Origin: DAOVXM01 sp963746255 | GTDB taxonomy: Bacteria; Chloroflexota; Anaerolineae; Anaerolineales; UBA4823 | Assembly (NCBI GenBank): GCA_963746255.1 | Contig: CAVVAJ010000005.1 | Coordinates: 806,001 to 870,000 of the forward strand | Length of the DNA: 64,000 nucleotides | Direction: 5' to 3' | In this document: positions 54,434 through 61,988 of the stretch, piece by piece | Numbering within the stretch: the first letter of the stretch is position 1 | How the letters are laid out: every line of letters starts with the position of its first letter | Notes under the pieces: generated by a model | What the model was told of the DNA's origin: nothing | Databases searched by the model: none | Seen by the model: the letters and a program-made list of their open reading frames with translations, nothing else | Made by a program: the position numbers and the translations under genes

Positions 54434-55308
54434 GAAACGGCTCCATATTTCTCTATGAGATATTCATATACCGGTTGGTCAATGGTACCGCTTTCGAGGT
54501 CAACTCGTTCCTCGAAATTTTCGCTGCCAATAAACGCATCGAGTGCTTGTTTGGTGGGGGAGTTGTAGCTGCCATCTGCTACACCAGTGTAATATCCTTG
54601 TCGCAGCATGATGTCTTGCAATTTGGTCAAACGTGAGCCGCCAAGCTGAAACTTTTCTCTTTCTGTGCTTTCACCGAAGTACAGCTCGTGCAGTCTCAAC
54701 AGTTCCGCTAAACGCCCAACGGGGTCAGGATGGTCATCGACACGATAGTCAACCCAGCGATCATTGTAACCTCCATAACCTCCGCCAGGTTTTTCAAGAT
54801 ATATCGCTGCGCTCTGGCGACCGCGTCGATCTCCACCAGCTTGATCTCCAGCGAGCAAAGTGTGATACATTTTCCGGAGGAAGCTGCCTTCATAATGTTC
54901 ATATGTCTCAGCCATAGCATCAATCACTTCAGGTCCCGCTAAAATATTACCTTGGATTGCGTAACCGGTACCAGCTATGCCCCCCGCCCAAGAAAGGCAG
55001 TCTGAGCCCGTAAATGTGGCACTACCTCCTAGCGTATCGACTAAACCTACCTGGCGGCTTTCACACTCGTCATCAGCCTCCAGCAAATATGCAAGCGTAT
55101 CCTGTGCTGAATATCCTTCAGCCATTCGGACTAACCCATACCGCCCAAATCGCGTATTCGCATATGCCTGAGTGGCAACTGCTCCAACTCCTGACCGTAC
55201 CCAAGGGACAATGTTCCCAACAGCAAGGAATTTCGAAGCCACAGCTATTCCCCAAGCATTGCACTGTGCGTCATACGCTACAACTGAAAATGTTGCCAGA
55301 TTACTCAT
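54430..55308 (-). CDS. DUF1028 Ntn-hydrolase-like protein with peptidoglycan-binding-like C-terminus
   Basis: 292 residues. TFSVVAYDAQCNAWGIAVASK and VGAVATQAYANTRFG start the DUF1028 (Ntn-hydrolase fold) domain; GDQAGGDRRGRQSAAIYLE is its conserved end. Residues 225-290 resemble a peptidoglycan-binding repeat (LQDIMLRQGYYTGVADGSY). No signal peptide is visible. Catalytic activity and substrate are unknown. Confidence 0.85.
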   Translation of the reverse strand: MSNLATFSVVAYDAQCNAWGIAVASKFLAVGNIVPWVRSGVGAVATQAYANTRFGRYGLVRMAEGYSAQDTLAYLLEADDECESRQVGLVDTLGGSATFTGSDCLSWAGGIAGTGYAIQGNILAGPEVIDAMAETYEHYEGSFLRKMYHTLLAGDQAGGDRRGRQSAAIYLEKPGGGYGGYNDRWVDYRVDDHPDPVGRLAELLRLHELYFGESTEREKFQLGGSRLTKLQDIMLRQGYYTGVADGSYNSPTKQALDAFIGSENFEERVDLESGTIDQPVYEYLIEKYGAVS

Positions 55309-55329
55309 TCTACCCTCCGCATTAAAAGA

Positions 55330-55355
55330 AAATAGCCGGCAAAACCCGGCTATTT
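55330..55355 (-). terminator. Terminator of clpP
   Basis: On the minus strand the stem AAATAGCCGG with its complement, a short loop and a T-rich tail, 22 bp after the clpP stop. Confidence 0.8.
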
Positions 55356-55377
55356 ATATCATGATTCAAGCTAAGTA

Positions 55378-55998
55378 CTATTTCTCACCGGCGGCTGCTT
55401 TGGATTCTGGTCGTGCCATAACCTGGTCGACGAGGCCATATTTCACAGCACCTTCTGCATCAAGATAGAAGTCGCGGTTTGTGTCTTTCTCAATCGCTTT
55501 AACAGTTTGTCCTGTATGTCCAGCTAGGATTTCATTTAGCCGGTCTTTAAGTCTTAAAATTTCCTTGGCTTGGATTTCGATGTCAGATGCTTGCCCGGAG
55601 GCACCGCCCAGTGGTTGGTGCATATGGATGGTTGCATGTGGTAGGGCGTAGCGCTGCCCCTTCGTACCCGCAGTAAGCAGGATTGTACCAAATGAAGCGG
55701 TCATCCCGACTGCCAAGGTGCTGATGGGATTTGGAATCATCTGCATGGTGTCGTAGATGGCCATTCCTGCATAGACTTGACCGCCAGGGGAATTAATATA
55801 CATCTGGATCGGGGCTTCCGAATCTTCACTACTCAAGTAAAGCAGCTGTGCGACGATCAAATTCGATACCTGATCATTTATCGGTGTGCCTAAAAACACG
55901 ATCCTATTCTTAAGGAGGAGTGAATATATATCATAGGCTCTTTCGCCTCGACCGGTGGTTTCAATTACCATCGGTATTAACGCTTGTGGGTTTAACAT
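55378..55998 (-). CDS. clpP: ATP-dependent Clp protease proteolytic subunit
   Basis: 206 residues. NRIVFLGTPINDQVSNL and YINSPGGQVYAGMAIYDTM; the catalytic Ser in GMTASFGTILL, His in IHMHQPLGG and Asp in KDTNRDFYLDAE are all present. It forms the tetradecameric protease with ClpX or ClpC in the cytoplasm. Next to tig, the common order in bacteria; clpX does not follow here and is outside the window. Confidence 0.95.
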   Translation of the reverse strand: MLNPQALIPMVIETTGRGERAYDIYSLLLKNRIVFLGTPINDQVSNLIVAQLLYLSSEDSEAPIQMYINSPGGQVYAGMAIYDTMQMIPNPISTLAVGMTASFGTILLTAGTKGQRYALPHATIHMHQPLGGASGQASDIEIQAKEILRLKDRLNEILAGHTGQTVKAIEKDTNRDFYLDAEGAVKYGLVDQVMARPESKAAAGEK

Positions 55999-56040
55999 TG
56001 CTTTTTTCCTTTAGTCTTCTCTGTTATTACTCTTTATTTG

Positions 56041-57636
56041 CTATCTGATTGCTCGACTTCTACCTGAAACTTCTTCAGAGAATTCAACCTCACTGCTTTG
56101 CTCGGTACCATCGTTAGTCAGTTCGGGTTCAATCCCGCTTTCTGTGATTTCCTCACCGGCAGCAACTGTACTTTCATGTTCTGCATCCTGTTCAAATTCC
56201 GCTGCGACCTCTACAGCAGCCTCAGCTTCTATATTTGGTGGGGTACTTTCTTCAGCTTGGTCTTCATCGCTAGCTTCAGTGGACTGTTCCTCCTCAGAGG
56301 GGGTTGGTATTCCACGCGCGATGTCCCGCATGCGCTTGGTTGTTCGCGCAGTGATCATGTCATACATCAAGTTATTGAGGATACTGGCAGTTGCGTCTTT
56401 GTCTTTCATCAGCGCATTGAAATCTTTTTCCGAAAGCGATTGTGATATCTGTGCGAGAGTTTGATTGGTGGCGGTTTGAAGTTCATCTGGATTCACTTGG
56501 ATGCCCTCGGCTTTTGATATTTCGAGTACTATAAGCGATTTTTGTATGCGCTCTTCTGCGACAGGCGTAACTTCCTCCCGCAAGCCATCCAAATCTAGCT
56601 GCCGAGTTTTTAGATACAGGTCCATATCCAGTTTTTGTTGGGCGAGGTCAGAAGATAGCGTTTTAATAAAATTATCTATTTCACGTTCCAGCATCTGAGG
56701 TGGATATGTAATCTTTGCATCACCTATAATTTCTTCGATTACGCGGTTGTCGTACTCATTGTTATAGCGTTGGGTCTCCTGAATCTCTAATTCGACTAGG
56801 ATATCTGCCCGGAGCTCTGCGACCGTTTCGTACTCGCCGACTGATTTTGCGAATTCATCATCAAGATCGGGTAAGTTTCGGCCACGGACATCCTCAACCT
56901 CTACGTGAAATTCCGCCTCTACATCACGCAGCGTATCGAAGGGAGCATCTTCGGGGTAGGAGTAAGAAAATGTCAGTTTCTCGCCAGCAGTGTGACCAAT
57001 AAGCTGGCGTGAAAAACCTGGAAAAGGCCACTCATCTAAGTCATCCTCATCCTGAGCTTCGATAACGATTGGCAGCCTGCGGTTTTCGAGGAGCTTAGCT
57101 TCCTGATGATCAGCTTCCGCTGTTGTCACTGCTTCGAGATTGATGTATACCTGGTCGCTTTCTTCAGCAGCTCGCTCTACAGGCTCAATGACAGCCTGAC
57201 GTTCTAGCAGGTTATTGATAACCCGGTCTACATCTTCGTCACCAATCTCTTGTGGTTCATAATCAATCCTTACGGATTGGTAGTCTCCCAGTTCCACTTC
57301 TGCTTGCAAGGGTATTAGAAATTCAAGTTCTAGTGGTTCGAGATTTTTGATTTCTTCGAGAGTCCCAGGTCCAAATGGCTCAATTTCAGCTTCGTCAATA
57401 ACTTTTGGATAGATATCATTGACAACGAGATCAACTGCCTCTTCGATAATCGCGCCTTCACCGATCTGCCGCGCGATTACAGCGTAAGGGGCTTTGCCAG
57501 GCCGAAAACCAGGTATCCGGGTGCGTTTAGCGATTTTACGAGCTGCTCTTTGTTTTGATGCTTCAAATACATCATCGTCAACTGTGACAGTGATTTTTAC
57601 CTGGTGATCTTCTAAATACTCTTTCTCTAAATTCAA
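56041..57636 (-). CDS. tig: Trigger factor with long acidic C-terminal tail
   Basis: 531 residues. The ribosome-binding domain has RIPGFRPGKAPYAVI (about residue 41); the FKBP-like PPIase domain is at about 155-250 (GEKLTFSYSYPEDAPFDTLR); the chaperone arms follow to about 440. Residues 445-531 form an extra low-complexity tail rich in Glu, Asp, Ser and Thr (for example EEEQSTEASDEDQAEES), about 85 residues more than the usual 430-450. Trigger factor binds nascent chains at the ribosome exit. Upstream of clpP with 42 bp between them. Confidence 0.93.
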   Translation of the reverse strand: MNLEKEYLEDHQVKITVTVDDDVFEASKQRAARKIAKRTRIPGFRPGKAPYAVIARQIGEGAIIEEAVDLVVNDIYPKVIDEAEIEPFGPGTLEEIKNLEPLELEFLIPLQAEVELGDYQSVRIDYEPQEIGDEDVDRVINNLLERQAVIEPVERAAEESDQVYINLEAVTTAEADHQEAKLLENRRLPIVIEAQDEDDLDEWPFPGFSRQLIGHTAGEKLTFSYSYPEDAPFDTLRDVEAEFHVEVEDVRGRNLPDLDDEFAKSVGEYETVAELRADILVELEIQETQRYNNEYDNRVIEEIIGDAKITYPPQMLEREIDNFIKTLSSDLAQQKLDMDLYLKTRQLDLDGLREEVTPVAEERIQKSLIVLEISKAEGIQVNPDELQTATNQTLAQISQSLSEKDFNALMKDKDATASILNNLMYDMITARTTKRMRDIARGIPTPSEEEQSTEASDEDQAEESTPPNIEAEAAVEVAAEFEQDAEHESTVAAGEEITESGIEPELTNDGTEQSSEVEFSEEVSGRSRAIR

Positions 57637-57726
57637 CGTCTGATCCTCACTAGAAGTATTTTCTTTCTGAGCCCGCTGGATTATAACATGGGATATTGGA
57701 GCGATTATGTAAGAATTGCATATGAA

Positions 57727-57756
57727 AACCCTGTCAGATGTTATTCTGGCAGGGTT
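57727..57756 (-). terminator. Terminator-like hairpin after tRNA-Leu
   Basis: A stem AACCCTG with CAGGGTT and an inner CAGA/TCTG pair on the minus strand, then TTTTCAT. It is 14 bp 3' of the tRNA. Confidence 0.65.
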
Positions 57757-57769
57757 GGAAATAGTAAAG

Positions 57770-57851
57770 TAGGGAAGGAGGGATTCGAACCCTCACGCCT
57801 TTCGACACGTGATCCTAAGTCACGCCTGTCTGCCAATTCCAGCACTTCCCC
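57770..57851 (-). tRNA. tRNA-Leu (anticodon TAG)
   Basis: 82 bases with a type II long variable arm. Starts GGGGAAG at 57851 and ends CTTCCCT plus A at 57770; the first pair is a G-T wobble. The anticodon loop is CTTAGGA, giving TAG, which reads CUN Leu codons. CCA is not encoded. Confidence 0.92.
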
Positions 57852-57871
57852 TTGACGATAGAGCATCGTAG

Positions 57872-57900
57872 ATTATACGCAGGTCATATTCATCCGTCAA
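57872..57900 (-). promoter_or_regulatory. Promoter of tRNA-Leu
   Basis: Minus strand TTGACG (57900-57895), a 17-base spacer and TATAAT (57877-57872), 20 bp before the tRNA 5' end. Same -35 and spacer as the tRNA-Asp promoter. Confidence 0.78.
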
Positions 57901-57971
57901 TAAAACTCGGATATAATCCAACGGTTATCGTTAGATAAGCTACCTAAGAGAGCTCAACAGATAGGATCATT

Positions 57972-58388
57972 ATGTCTAGAGTAATCAATCCGGAAACAGC
58001 TGGTACACAAAGAAATCGAATAGTAAAGGCATTGGTGATATCAATCCGCGCCTTAATGTCCCAACCGGATATCGATGACAGCTCATTGGACGTGGCAGCT
58101 TTTATGGCTTTATCCTTGGATAGCATCGCCAAAACGATTGAGGCAACTGTTATACCGTGGGAGAAACGCGATTATTGGGTAAAAGCAGACCGTTTCCGCA
58201 TGGAATGGGCTTGGGCAGAGACTTTAGGGGCGGATATGCGCCGGGGAGTACTTGATGAGGATTGGGAATTAATTGCCGCAACATGTGTACGGATTGCAGA
58301 AAAAATAAAAAATGTACAGGTGTCTGATCGCCATCGTATGGGGGAACCTTGGGTGGGAGCTTATCAAATCCTGGTTGCGGGTGCGTGA
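57972..58388 (+). CDS. Conserved hypothetical protein
   Basis: 138 residues, mostly helical, without Cys, signal peptide or membrane helix. A Trp-rich region reads PWEKRDYWVKADRFRMEWAW. I recognise no family. The start ATG 57972 lies 72 bp past the tRNA-Leu promoter on the opposite strand. The 3' end overlaps the 3' end of the radical SAM gene by 25 bp (convergent). Confidence 0.6.
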   Translation: MSRVINPETAGTQRNRIVKALVISIRALMSQPDIDDSSLDVAAFMALSLDSIAKTIEATVIPWEKRDYWVKADRFRMEWAWAETLGADMRRGVLDEDWELIAATCVRIAEKIKNVQVSDRHRMGEPWVGAYQILVAGA

Positions 58389-59539
58389 GAACGATTTTGG
58401 GGCAGGATCTCTGAGAAACATGCTTGCTGCGCTGGTCGGCGGCCCTTGACCAGCACGAAGGGGGCAATTCGCCGCACATTCAATCCAAATTTAGCTAATT
58501 CATCAATATTAGTTATCTTATGCCACCGCCGTGATTTAACAATTCTTCTGGCGCCCAGTTTTCCAATCCCGGGTACTCTCATCAATGTTTGGTATTCTGC
58601 TGAGTTTATTTCGATTGGTTCTCCACGTAAGTGTTTATCTGCCCAGAGCCATTTGGGATCACCATCCGGGGAGAGATTGCCATCCGTTTGGTAGATAAAT
58701 TCGTCGAAAGAAAAATCATAGTCACGGAGTAGGAATGACGCCTGATACAGACGAACCTGTCGCTGAGGGGGACTGGGAGCGATATTTTCGAATGGTGTCC
58801 CGGGAGCAGGTCTGAAAGAAGAGTAGAATACTCTTTGCAGGTGATATTGCTTATAGACATAGGCGGTGGTTGCGAGCAGCTCTTTGTCCGTTTCATCAAC
58901 ACTGCCGACGACAAATTGGGTTGCAGCAGAGGGGGGCTTCTCATTCAAATTGGCGGGTAGGGAAGTTGAAATCGATCTGTACCAACGTAAGGGTTCTTCC
59001 AACTGGGCAAACTTTTTCTTGGGTGCCAGACGAGCTAAACGGTGTTGATTTGGAGCTTCCAAGTTGATGGATATTCGATTTGCCAGCTGGCACGCTCGTT
59101 CTAGCTGCGCATAGTCCACACCAGGCATGATTTTTAAGTGTAAATAACCCCGGTAATGGAGCTTTTCCCGCAGGATCTCAGCCGTAGCAAGAAGTTTGTC
59201 TTGGGTAGATTGGCCGCCTTTAATAATTCCTGAGCTGAGGAATAAACCTTGGGCGATGCCGGCTCCATATAACGCTAAAAAGGTGCGCGCTAATTCATCG
59301 GGTTGGAAAGTTGCTCTTCTAAAATCTCTACCTGCGCGGAAAGGACAGTAATAACAATTGCGTTCACAAGCGGATGTGATCATGCCTTTTACTAGTGGAA
59401 TGCGGCGTCCGCCCGGAAGAACTGCATGGCTGATCACAGTGTGGCGCAGGCGTGAAGCAGGTATCGGTTGGCAGCTCTCACCATCCAGCTCTAGATCAAG
59501 ATATTCATTTTGCAGCCTTAGCCGATCAACGGGGTCCAT
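58364..59539 (-). CDS. Radical SAM protein of the DNA modification/repair type (TIGR03916-like)
   Basis: Start set to ATG 59539 (MDPVDRLRLQNEYLDLE): a promoter ends only 8 bases before it, so the TTG at 59575 cannot be part of the message. About 391 residues. ITSACERNCYYCPFRAGRDF is the radical-SAM CxxxCxxC cluster, followed by a barrel. The C-terminus has a helix-hairpin-helix, LMRVPGIGKLGARRIVKSR, which suggests DNA binding. This matches the putative DNA modification/repair radical-SAM group named for its genomic link to a uracil-DNA-glycosylase-like partner; no such partner is adjacent here. A LexA-like box overlaps its promoter. Confidence 0.8.
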   Translation of the reverse strand: MDPVDRLRLQNEYLDLELDGESCQPIPASRLRHTVISHAVLPGGRRIPLVKGMITSACERNCYYCPFRAGRDFRRATFQPDELARTFLALYGAGIAQGLFLSSGIIKGGQSTQDKLLATAEILREKLHYRGYLHLKIMPGVDYAQLERACQLANRISINLEAPNQHRLARLAPKKKFAQLEEPLRWYRSISTSLPANLNEKPPSAATQFVVGSVDETDKELLATTAYVYKQYHLQRVFYSSFRPAPGTPFENIAPSPPQRQVRLYQASFLLRDYDFSFDEFIYQTDGNLSPDGDPKWLWADKHLRGEPIEINSAEYQTLMRVPGIGKLGARRIVKSRRWHKITNIDELAKFGLNVRRIAPFVLVKGRRPAQQACFSEILPQNRSHAPATRI

Positions 59540-59547
59540 ATATATAT

Positions 59548-59575
59548 AGTATAGAACAAGTGTTCTTTTTGTCAA
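59548..59575 (-). promoter_or_regulatory. Promoter with LexA-like box (SOS-type control)
   Basis: Minus strand TTGACA (59575-59570), 16-base spacer, TATACT (59553-59548). Within the spacer lies the palindrome AGAACACTTGTTCT (59566-59553), with core GAAC-N4-GTTC as in Gram-positive LexA boxes. The start codon follows the -10 after 8 bases, so the transcript is leaderless or nearly so. Confidence 0.65.
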
Positions 59576-60046
59576 GTACTATTCTATATTGAGAGCATGG
59601 AGTGGGGCTCGCGGCTACCAATGAAAACTAGGTTGGTAACCGCATATATCGTGCGAAAGTAGGGGAGAGGGATCCATGTCGCACGAGGAGAAGACCCTAG
59701 CAGCTATTTGGGGAAAAGACCGCACATTAGGTTTACACAATTCAGAGCAGAATTGAGGCAAATAGGATGAGACGTTGCTGTGATTGCACCAGTAAGTGGT
59801 CGTGAGATAACTTTGCCTATCAAATCGATGTTTTCAATGCGGTCATATTATTGCTATCTGTGAGTCTTGGGATTATAGAGGTGATCGTCAAAATAAGCGT
59901 TGTAAATGGCGGGATTTGGGAGAATTAACTACGCCAATTACAGGAAGATAACAAGTAAATTTAACCTGGAGCTTCTCAGAGCCTTCATTTGCGGGTAGGG
60001 AAGCTTGACAACCCCAATTTAGGCTGGTAAACTTCCAATTAAATTT
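59576..60046. other. Intergenic stretch before the recombinase gene
   Basis: No gene is visible here; six-frame readings are short and unlike known proteins. The right end contains the recombinase promoter. Confidence 0.5.
60005..60033 (+). promoter_or_regulatory. Candidate promoter of the recombinase gene
   Basis: TTGACA (60005-60010), 17 bases, TAAACT (60028-60033). It would place the transcript start near 60040, so that the palindrome at 60047-60078 is in the leader. Confidence 0.5.
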
Positions 60047-60078
60047 ATGCTTCTGATAAGTACTATTATCAGAAGCAT
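60047..60078. other. dif-like palindrome upstream of the tyrosine recombinase
   Basis: Two perfect 13-bp arms flank a 6-bp asymmetric spacer GTACTA. The inner ends are GATAA and TTATC, matching the ATAA-6bp-TTAT core of bacterial dif sites; the outer arms contain ATGCTTCT and its complement. There is no T tract on either side and no gene ends here, so a terminator is unlikely. An operator of the recombinase gene is the main alternative. Confidence 0.5.
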
Positions 60079-60120
60079 TAGAGTTCAGCCATTATTTCGA
60101 TTTATAAGGAAATAGAGCTT

Positions 60121-61104
60121 ATGACGCCTACACTGCTTGAAACAATCGAACAATATTTAGAGAGCGTAAATCTTTCGCGCAGCCAAAATACTGCCCGGAC
60201 CTACCGCAACGCGTTGCTTGCTTTTCGCGCCACCTTAGCAGACCACGGCAGCCCAGCGACCTCTACCCCAGTAACGGATCTCAAAGAAGATGCTGTTGGC
60301 TGGTTTGCTGCGGACCTCAAAGTATTTTCGCCTGCTACTGAGCGGCTCTACTTATCCGCGGTCACCGGATACTACCAGTACTTGGTCGCCGAACGGCTCG
60401 TCGAGCTGAACCTCCCCCGGGTGCAATTATTGATCAGCCAACGGGCACGGCGACCTGGTGTGCGGCTGCCGCAATTTCCGCGCGAAGATATTGAATTAGT
60501 AATAGAATACGCAAATAATATTGCAGTTCAAGTGGCTGAAGATGAACAGGAAAAACTACGCAATTATCGCGACCGTGCTTTCTTGCTGACTTTAGCAGAT
60601 ACTGGGTTGCGAGTCCACGAGGCTTGCAAGCTGCGCAGAGGCGATATTGATTGGAATGAAGGTAAGGCTGTCATTATTGGAAAAGGTGATCGCCAGGCAG
60701 TTGTACGGTTCTCTTCCCGCTGTATGAACGTGCTGCGGGATTACCTGAGCCAACGGGCGGAAATTGATGGCATTTCAGGGCGACCACTAACTTCACTGCC
60801 CCTATTTGCCCGCCACGATCGCGGCGCAGGTAAGAAAATCAAGCCAATTACCACCCGTACCGGGCAGAACATCATCACACAGCGTGTTGGAGAGGCGCTT
60901 GGACGCGCTGCAGAAGGTTCGATCACTCCCCACTCCTTCCGGCATTATTTTGTCACAACTGTATTACAGGCTTCTGGTGGAAACTTAAAATTAGCTCAAG
61001 AATTAGCCCGTCACAGGAATATCGCTGTCACCCAGCGCTACGCTCATCTCAATGACGATGAGCTGGACCATGGTTATTACGATATTTTTGAAGAAAATGG
61101 CTAA
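60121..61104 (+). CDS. Tyrosine recombinase (XerC/D-like)
   Basis: 327 residues with AAGGAAAT before ATG 60121. An N-terminal SAM-like core-binding domain (about 5-110) has TARTYRNALLAF. The catalytic domain holds all active residues: Arg in LADTGLRVHEACKLR, Lys in VIIGKGDRQAV, HxxR in ITPHSFRHYFVT, the second His in ELARHRNIAVTQRYAHL and the nucleophile Tyr in that same segment. Close in size to XerC/XerD (about 300) and to some phage integrases. The gene has a dif-like palindrome 43 bp upstream and no phage genes around it, which favours a chromosome-dimer-resolution or plasmid-resolution role. Confidence 0.9.
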   Translation: MTPTLLETIEQYLESVNLSRSQNTARTYRNALLAFRATLADHGSPATSTPVTDLKEDAVGWFAADLKVFSPATERLYLSAVTGYYQYLVAERLVELNLPRVQLLISQRARRPGVRLPQFPREDIELVIEYANNIAVQVAEDEQEKLRNYRDRAFLLTLADTGLRVHEACKLRRGDIDWNEGKAVIIGKGDRQAVVRFSSRCMNVLRDYLSQRAEIDGISGRPLTSLPLFARHDRGAGKKIKPITTRTGQNIITQRVGEALGRAAEGSITPHSFRHYFVTTVLQASGGNLKLAQELARHRNIAVTQRYAHLNDDELDHGYYDIFEENG

Positions 61105-61105
61105 A

Positions 61106-61885
61106 CTAAGAAAGTTCTTCATCTTCGATGATTAAAGTTACTGGGCAGTGGTCAGAACCCTGCACCTGGTCATGGATAATGACATCTCTAACTTTGGGCA
61201 TCAGAGCATCGGATACCAGGAAATAATCTAACCGCCAACCGACATTACGCTGTCTTGCCCCAAATCTGTAGGTCCACCATGTATATTGCACCTGATCAGG
61301 ATAAAGCTCGCGATAGGCATCCTTAAAACCGCTCTCCAGATAGCGGTCAATCCATGCCCTCTCCTCAGCCATAAATCCGGAAGTGTTGGCATTTTCTTGG
61401 GGATTAGCTAGGTCGATTTCATTGTGCGCGGTATTGAAATCACCTGTCAGGATAATGTTCTGTCCTTCAGCGTGCAGTTGATCACACAGCTCAAGTAAAT
61501 TCCGGTAGAACTCCAGTTTAAAATTCAAACGTGTTTGGTCACGCTGTCCATTTGGAAAATAGATATTAAATAAATTGAAATTTGGGAATCGTGTCTGGAT
61601 AATCCGTCCTTCACCATCGAACCATTCATCTCCTAACCCATTGATAACCTCTACGGGGAATTCTTCGGTAATTGTTGCCACTCCGCTATAGCCTTTACGA
61701 TTTGCGTGGTTCCAATATACATGTAGATGGCTCGGGATTGGATTTCCGCTCTCTTCCAATTGGGCCTGGGTAGCTTTTACTTCCTGCAAGCAAATGACAT
61801 TGGCACCCTGCTCCCAAAGCCATTGATCTGTACTTTTGCGAATAAGTGCTCGTATCCCATTGACATTCCAAGTCGTGATGATCAT
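61106..61885 (-). CDS. xthA: Exodeoxyribonuclease III
   Basis: Start ATG 61885 (AAGGAAA upstream); the ORF reading starting at 61915 is longer. About 259 residues. IITTWNVNGIRALI, VICLQEVKATQ (metal-binding Glu), NIILTGDFNTAHNEIDL and the C-terminal QGSDHCPVTLIIE. It repairs abasic sites and removes 3' blocks. It converges with the recombinase gene; the stop codons are 2 bp apart. Confidence 0.93.
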   Translation of the reverse strand: MIITTWNVNGIRALIRKSTDQWLWEQGANVICLQEVKATQAQLEESGNPIPSHLHVYWNHANRKGYSGVATITEEFPVEVINGLGDEWFDGEGRIIQTRFPNFNLFNIYFPNGQRDQTRLNFKLEFYRNLLELCDQLHAEGQNIILTGDFNTAHNEIDLANPQENANTSGFMAEERAWIDRYLESGFKDAYRELYPDQVQYTWWTYRFGARQRNVGWRLDYFLVSDALMPKVRDVIIHDQVQGSDHCPVTLIIEDEELS

Positions 61886-61988
61886 GAGGGTTTCCTTATA
61901 TGATATTTCAACCATTTTATCCCAGATCGAATATCTATGTTAAAATGCGCCTCGGTTTTGGTGTAATTTATACAGCGGAAAAGTGAGT

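Noticed and set aside
60047..60078. Palindrome as a transcription terminator
   Set aside because: No T tract on either strand and no gene end within 450 bp; it lies between a promoter and a start codon.
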